From: Hydrogenophilales bacterium 16-64-46 | GTDB lineage: Bacteria > Pseudomonadota > Gammaproteobacteria > Burkholderiales > Thiobacillaceae | NCBI GenBank assembly: GCA_002281775.1 | Contig: NCGY01000004.1 | Coordinates: 186,001-250,000 of the forward strand | Length of the DNA stretch: 64,000 nt | Reading direction: 5' to 3' | Shown here: one piece after another, positions 60,481 through 64,000 of the stretch | Layout: every line of letters begins with the position of its first letter | Position numbering within the stretch: position 1 is the first letter of the stretch | Notes under the pieces: generated by a model | Database searches by the model: none | The model's input: the letters and a program-made list of their open reading frames with translations, nothing else | What the model was told of the DNA's origin: nothing | Program-made: the position numbers and the translations under genes

Positions 60481-60500
60481 GGAGGGTGATCGCAGGCAGT

Positions 60501-61619
60501 TCAGGCGAAATAGACTGCGCCCAGAACGCGCGGCCCTGCCGCGCCGGTTACTGCAGGGAGATTGCCGGGCTGTTGATGGAGGGTCTGACGAGCGAGCCAG
60601 GCAAAGGCCATCGCTTCCACCCAGTCGGGCTCGATCCCGAGTGCCGTGGTGGTGGCAAGTTTCACACCGGGTAACAGCGTCGTCAGCCGGGTGCGCAATG
60701 CCGTGTTATGCGCGCCGCCACCACAGAGATACACCGCCTCGACACCGCCACATTGCGTCTGGATCGCGTGGGCGAGGCTGGCGGCGGTGAATTCCAGCAG
60801 GGTCGCCTGCACGTCGGCAGCTTTGGCCGGGCGGGCGAGCTTGGCAAGTTGGCTGTCAAGCCAGTCGAGATTGAATTGCTCACGGCCGGCACTTTTGGGT
60901 GGGAGTAAGGCCAGATAAGGATGGGCCATGAGCTGACTGAGCAGGTCTGCATGTATCTTTCCGGTCGCCGCCCATTGGCCGTCTCTGTCGTAGCCTTCGT
61001 TGCGATGACGCTGGACCCACGCATCCATCAACATGTTGCCGGGTCCTGTATCCCAGCCGCGTATGAGACCGTGGGTGGGGAGATCGGTGATATTGGCGAT
61101 GCCGCCAAGGTTGGCAATCACGCGGTGTTGTGCCGCATGAGCCAGAACCCGGGCGTGAAAAGCGGGCACCAGGGGCGCGCCCTGGCCGCCGGCTGCGATA
61201 TCGCGGTTACGGAAATCGGCCACGACCGTGATGCCCGTCAGTTCCGCCAGCCGCGCTGCATTGCCGATTTGCAGGGTGTAGCCGCTATCGGGCCGATGGC
61301 GCAGGGTTTGTCCGTGACAGCCGATGGCGCGTACAGGGAGTTCGGTAAATTCGCTGATCAATGCCCGGATAGCGTGGGCATAGCAGTCGGCCAGATCGTT
61401 GCCGGCCAGCGCGGCAAGGTGGATTTCGTCAGGCTGGGGGTGGTGCAGGTCGAGCAGGCGCTTGCGCAGACTGTCGTTGAAGGGCAGATAGTGGGTATTC
61501 AGTAAGCTGGGCGGGTGCTCGGGCGGGAACTCGACCAGTGCCGCATCCACGCCATCGAGACTGGTTCCGGACATGAGACCGATGAAGTATTCGGTCTCAT
61601 GCGGCTTGTCAGCGCTCAA
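60501..61619 (-). CDS. anmK: Anhydro-N-acetylmuramic acid kinase
   Basis: A 372-residue kinase that recycles anhydromuramic acid from peptidoglycan. It has the phosphate-binding GLMSGTSLDGVDAALVEF, GCHGQTLRH, and VYLCGGGAHN. The start is TTG at 61619, overlapping the upstream peptidase stop as TTGA; the first ATG in frame is inside the catalytic motif, so TTG is required. Cotranscription with a murein-related M23 peptidase fits a cell-wall recycling role. Confidence 0.93.
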   Translation of the reverse strand: MSADKPHETEYFIGLMSGTSLDGVDAALVEFPPEHPPSLLNTHYLPFNDSLRKRLLDLHHPQPDEIHLAALAGNDLADCYAHAIRALISEFTELPVRAIGCHGQTLRHRPDSGYTLQIGNAARLAELTGITVVADFRNRDIAAGGQGAPLVPAFHARVLAHAAQHRVIANLGGIANITDLPTHGLIRGWDTGPGNMLMDAWVQRHRNEGYDRDGQWAATGKIHADLLSQLMAHPYLALLPPKSAGREQFNLDWLDSQLAKLARPAKAADVQATLLEFTAASLAHAIQTQCGGVEAVYLCGGGAHNTALRTRLTTLLPGVKLATTTALGIEPDWVEAMAFAWLARQTLHQQPGNLPAVTGAAGPRVLGAVYFA

Positions 61620-62932
61620 TCGAGTGCGGCGAGGTTGGAGCCGCGTAGCAGCGTCAGTTTGTCGCTCCAGCCTGCGGTTTGCTGCTGGAAATGAGTGCGC
61701 TGGGCGGCGGCCAGAGGCGGCGAGCCGGGCAGCTTGATGGTCATCGGATTGCGGGGACGCCCAGCGATACGAACTTCATAGTGCAGATGCGGGCCAGTGG
61801 AAGCACCCGTCGATCCCACGTAGGCGATCAGTTGGCCCTGTCCAACTGCGCGACCCGGGCGAATGCCGGAGGCAAAAGCGCTCAGGTGGGCGTAATAGGT
61901 TTCGTAGCCATTGTGATGCCGGAGGATGACCAGATTGCCGTAACCGCCTTTGCGGCCGGCGAATTTGACGACCGCGTCCCCGGTTGCCTTGACACGTGTG
62001 CCAGTGGGCGCGCCAAAGTCAACACCCGTATGGGCGCGGTGAAAGCCATAGACTGGATGCTTGCGCGAATTGCTGAAGCTGGACGTGACGCGGGAGAACT
62101 CCAACGGTGAGCGCAGGAAGCCCTTCTTCAGGGACTCACCCTCGGGCGTGTAGTAGGTTTCGTTGCCGAAAGGATCGCGGAAAAGCACGGCGCGATAGGG
62201 TTTGCCAGCATTGATGAACTCTGCGGCAAGCAATTTGCCCGTGGCCACGGGTTCGCCGTTGCGATAGTTGACAGAATAAATCACAGAAAAGGTGTCGCCG
62301 CGCCGCAGGTCTTCGCGGAAGTCTATCTGGGTGGAGAATGTCTCGGCCAGTTGGTCGGCGATGCGGTCAGGAATGCCTGCGCTGTCGGTGGCACCATACA
62401 GGGAAGACAGTATGCGGCCAGAACGCATCACAACCCGCGTTTCCTGGGCTTCTTCCTGGTCACGGGCAATGAAGGCGTCCCCTGACCGTTGAATCAGCAA
62501 ATCGGGGGCTTCGGTGCGCTCGAACTGGATGGAATGCAGGCTGCCGTCGGGGCCGGTGACTGCCCGGATGAGCTTGCCTGCCCGAATGCTGGTGGCCAAT
62601 TGTCGGACCGACTCGGTAGCCAGCAAGCGCTGGATGTCCAGATCATCGATATTCAGCCGCGCTAGAACGCTGCCCAGAGTGTCACCTCGCTGGATGACGC
62701 TTTCGCGCGCGTAGGTGCTGGAATCAGCCACTTCCGTCAAGGTGGGAAGCGCAATGGCTTCGGAGATGGTTTGCGGGGCGATGTCCAGCGTATTAGTGTC
62801 GGGCGACAGGCCAAACGCGGCGACGACCCCAAACAACGGCACGGTGGACAGCGCCACCAGGGTGCGGAGGCTCAGACGCCGCTCCGTACCGGTGAGGCGA
62901 TCGGTTAAGATTCTCAGTTTGGTAAGCGGCAT
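61616..62932 (-). CDS. M23-family peptidoglycan endopeptidase (LytM type)
   Basis: A 438-residue protein with an N-terminal membrane anchor (TLVALSTVPLFGVVAAFGL, residues about 25-43), an OapA/LysM-like domain (about 75-135, VIQRGDTLGSVLARLNID), and a C-terminal M23 domain with the zinc motifs HTGVDFGAPTGT and HLHYEVR. It cleaves peptide crosslinks in peptidoglycan, like MepM. ATG at 62932 is chosen with GGGAAACGG upstream. It is coupled to anmK and divergent from tyrS. Confidence 0.92.
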   Translation of the reverse strand: MPLTKLRILTDRLTGTERRLSLRTLVALSTVPLFGVVAAFGLSPDTNTLDIAPQTISEAIALPTLTEVADSSTYARESVIQRGDTLGSVLARLNIDDLDIQRLLATESVRQLATSIRAGKLIRAVTGPDGSLHSIQFERTEAPDLLIQRSGDAFIARDQEEAQETRVVMRSGRILSSLYGATDSAGIPDRIADQLAETFSTQIDFREDLRRGDTFSVIYSVNYRNGEPVATGKLLAAEFINAGKPYRAVLFRDPFGNETYYTPEGESLKKGFLRSPLEFSRVTSSFSNSRKHPVYGFHRAHTGVDFGAPTGTRVKATGDAVVKFAGRKGGYGNLVILRHHNGYETYYAHLSAFASGIRPGRAVGQGQLIAYVGSTGASTGPHLHYEVRIAGRPRNPMTIKLPGSPPLAAAQRTHFQQQTAGWSDKLTLLRGSNLAALD

Positions 62933-63097
62933 TGACCGTTTCCCTTTCCGTAATCGAGCCCGGAGTCTAACACACATCGCTTCCGGGGCTATTTTGCAGG
63001 CCTGTCGGCAATCTGGCGATGCCGGGCGTAAGGCCCATTGCCTATTACTACGGCAGTTGAGGCCGAAACTTGATGAAGTTACACGAGGATAGAATTG

Positions 63098-64000
63098 ATG
63101 CAGGATGCCTTGCGCGAAATCAAACGCGGCGCGGATGAATTGCTGGTCGAATCAGAGCTGGTCGACAGGCTGGCAGCAGGCCGCCCGCTGCGGATCAAGG
63201 CAGGATTTGACCCCACGGCACCGGATTTGCACCTGGGTCATACCGTGTTGTTGAACAAGTTGCGAACGTTCCAGCAGCTTGGCCACCAGGTCATCTTCCT
63301 GATAGGGGATTTTACCGGCATGATCGGCGATCCTACCGGCAAGAACGCAACGCGTCCTCCGCTCACGCGTGAGGCGGTCGCGGACAACGCCAAAACCTAT
63401 CAGGAGCAGGTTTTCAAAATCCTCGATCCGGATCGGACCGAGGTGCGCTTCAATTCGGAGTGGATGGAGACGCTGGGGTCGGTCGGCATGATCCGTCTGG
63501 CAGCCTCGCACACGGTTGCCCGCATGCTGGAGCGCGATGATTTCCGCAAGCGTTATCACGGTCAGCAACCTATCGCGATTCATGAATTTCTCTATCCCCT
63601 GATACAGGGATACGACTCGGTGGCACTCAAGGCGGATGTCGAGCTGGGCGGAACCGACCAGAAGTTCAACCTGTTGATGGGGCGCGAACTTCAGAAGCAG
63701 AACGGGCAGCCCGCGCAGTGTGTCCTCACCATGCCGCTCCTGGAAGGGCTCGATGGCGTGAACAAGATGTCGAAATCCCTCGGCAATTACATCGGGATCA
63801 ATGAACCGCCCCAGGAAATCTTCGGCAAATTGATGTCGGTTTCGGACGAATTGATGTGGCGTTACATCCAGCTGCTTTCGTTCGAGTCCCTGCCGACCAT
63901 AGAAGGCTGGAGGCAGCACGTGGCGGAGGGGGGTAATCCGCGCAATATCAAGGTTGGCTTCGCGCAGGAAATCGTGGCGCGTTTTCATGGACAGGAGGCG
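63098..64000 (+). CDS. tyrS: Tyrosyl-tRNA synthetase (5' part; runs off the window)
   Basis: The first 301 codons of a class I synthetase with no stop before the window ends. It shows the HIGH-type motif [13 protein letters not shown] and the KMSKS loop [14 protein letters not shown]; the tyrosine site [20 protein letters not shown] is of the TyrZ-like group found in betaproteobacteria. The full protein is expected at about 400 residues with a C-terminal RNA-binding domain beyond the window. GAGGAT lies before the ATG. Confidence 0.95.
   Translation, partial: MQDALREIKRGADELLVESELVDRLAAGRPLRIKAGFDPTAPDLHLGHTVLLNKLRTFQQLGHQVIFLIGDFTGMIGDPTGKNATRPPLTREAVADNAKTYQEQVFKILDPDRTEVRFNSEWMETLGSVGMIRLAASHTVARMLERDDFRKRYHGQQPIAIHEFLYPLIQGYDSVALKADVELGGTDQKFNLLMGRELQKQNGQPAQCVLTMPLLEGLDGVNKMSKSLGNYIGINEPPQEIFGKLMSVSDELMWRYIQLLSFESLPTIEGWRQHVAEGGNPRNIKVGFAQEIVARFHGQEA

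Overview
The window is GC-rich chromosomal DNA from a Gram-negative betaproteobacterium. The evidence is dense, tightly spaced operons and betaproteobacterial gene orders such as rplM-rpsI-argC-erpA-anmK-M23-tyrS and nadB/rpoE-rseABC-degP. Two DsrC-family genes suggest a sulfur oxidiser of the Thiobacillus/Nitrosomonadales type. The genus is my inference and was not established by any search. Apart from one MITE-like element at the left end, I see no prophage, plasmid, CRISPR or insertion-sequence genes.

Layout. Bases 1-4.5 kb: a MITE-like inverted-repeat element, then a periplasmic binding protein, a GGDEF-EAL protein and a glycosyltransferase. 4.6-9.2 kb (minus): ilvE, small proteins, a YheT hydrolase and phosphomannomutase. 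9.3-10.9 kb: secreted RNase T2 and a TPR protein. 10.9-22.2 kb (all minus): a Cys-less DsrC-like gene with an unknown partner, a second GGDEF-EAL protein behind a porin and a binding protein, mutY, two DUF1631 paralogues and tRNA-Gly. 22.3-28 kb: thiSG, trmB, marC and the oxidative pentose phosphate genes gnd-zwf-pgl. 28-33 kb: YlqF GTPase, an aspartase/fumarase, thioredoxins, TolC and a miniature adaptor. 33-38.9 kb: an unknown gene behind a sigma-54-type promoter, a lytic transglycosylase, proS, rppH and others. 39-47.4 kb: apbC, dcd, a basic amino acid decarboxylase, rpsF-priB-rpsR-rplI, dnaB and alr. 47.4-57.9 kb: a second Cys-less DsrC-like gene, a CsgG-like protein, ygfZ, ygfX, nadB and the complete rpoE-rseABC-degP envelope-stress operon. 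57.9-64 kb: rplM-rpsI, argC, erpA, anmK, an M23 peptidase and the 5' part of tyrS.

Most interesting system. Between the two DUF1631 paralogues (19.8-20.0 kb, minus strand) lies a sequence with the conserved core of a class I cyclic-di-GMP (GEMM-I) riboswitch. Just upstream of it is a close match to a flagellar sigma-28 promoter (TAAAGTTT-N11-ACCGATAG). The switch leads into a DUF1631 protein, and further down the same strand is a GGDEF-EAL c-di-GMP enzyme with its own binding protein and porin. A second binding-protein/GGDEF-EAL cassette sits at 0.3-3.5 kb. Together these suggest a c-di-GMP and motility regulatory locus in which the poorly characterised DUF1631 proteins are effectors. This is inference and should be tested.

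Other notable signals are a sigma-54 promoter with a possible upstream activator palindrome ahead of an unknown gene (33.7 kb), a DnaA box and an apparently leaderless start at dnaB (44.9 kb), and two DsrC homologues that lack both redox cysteines.
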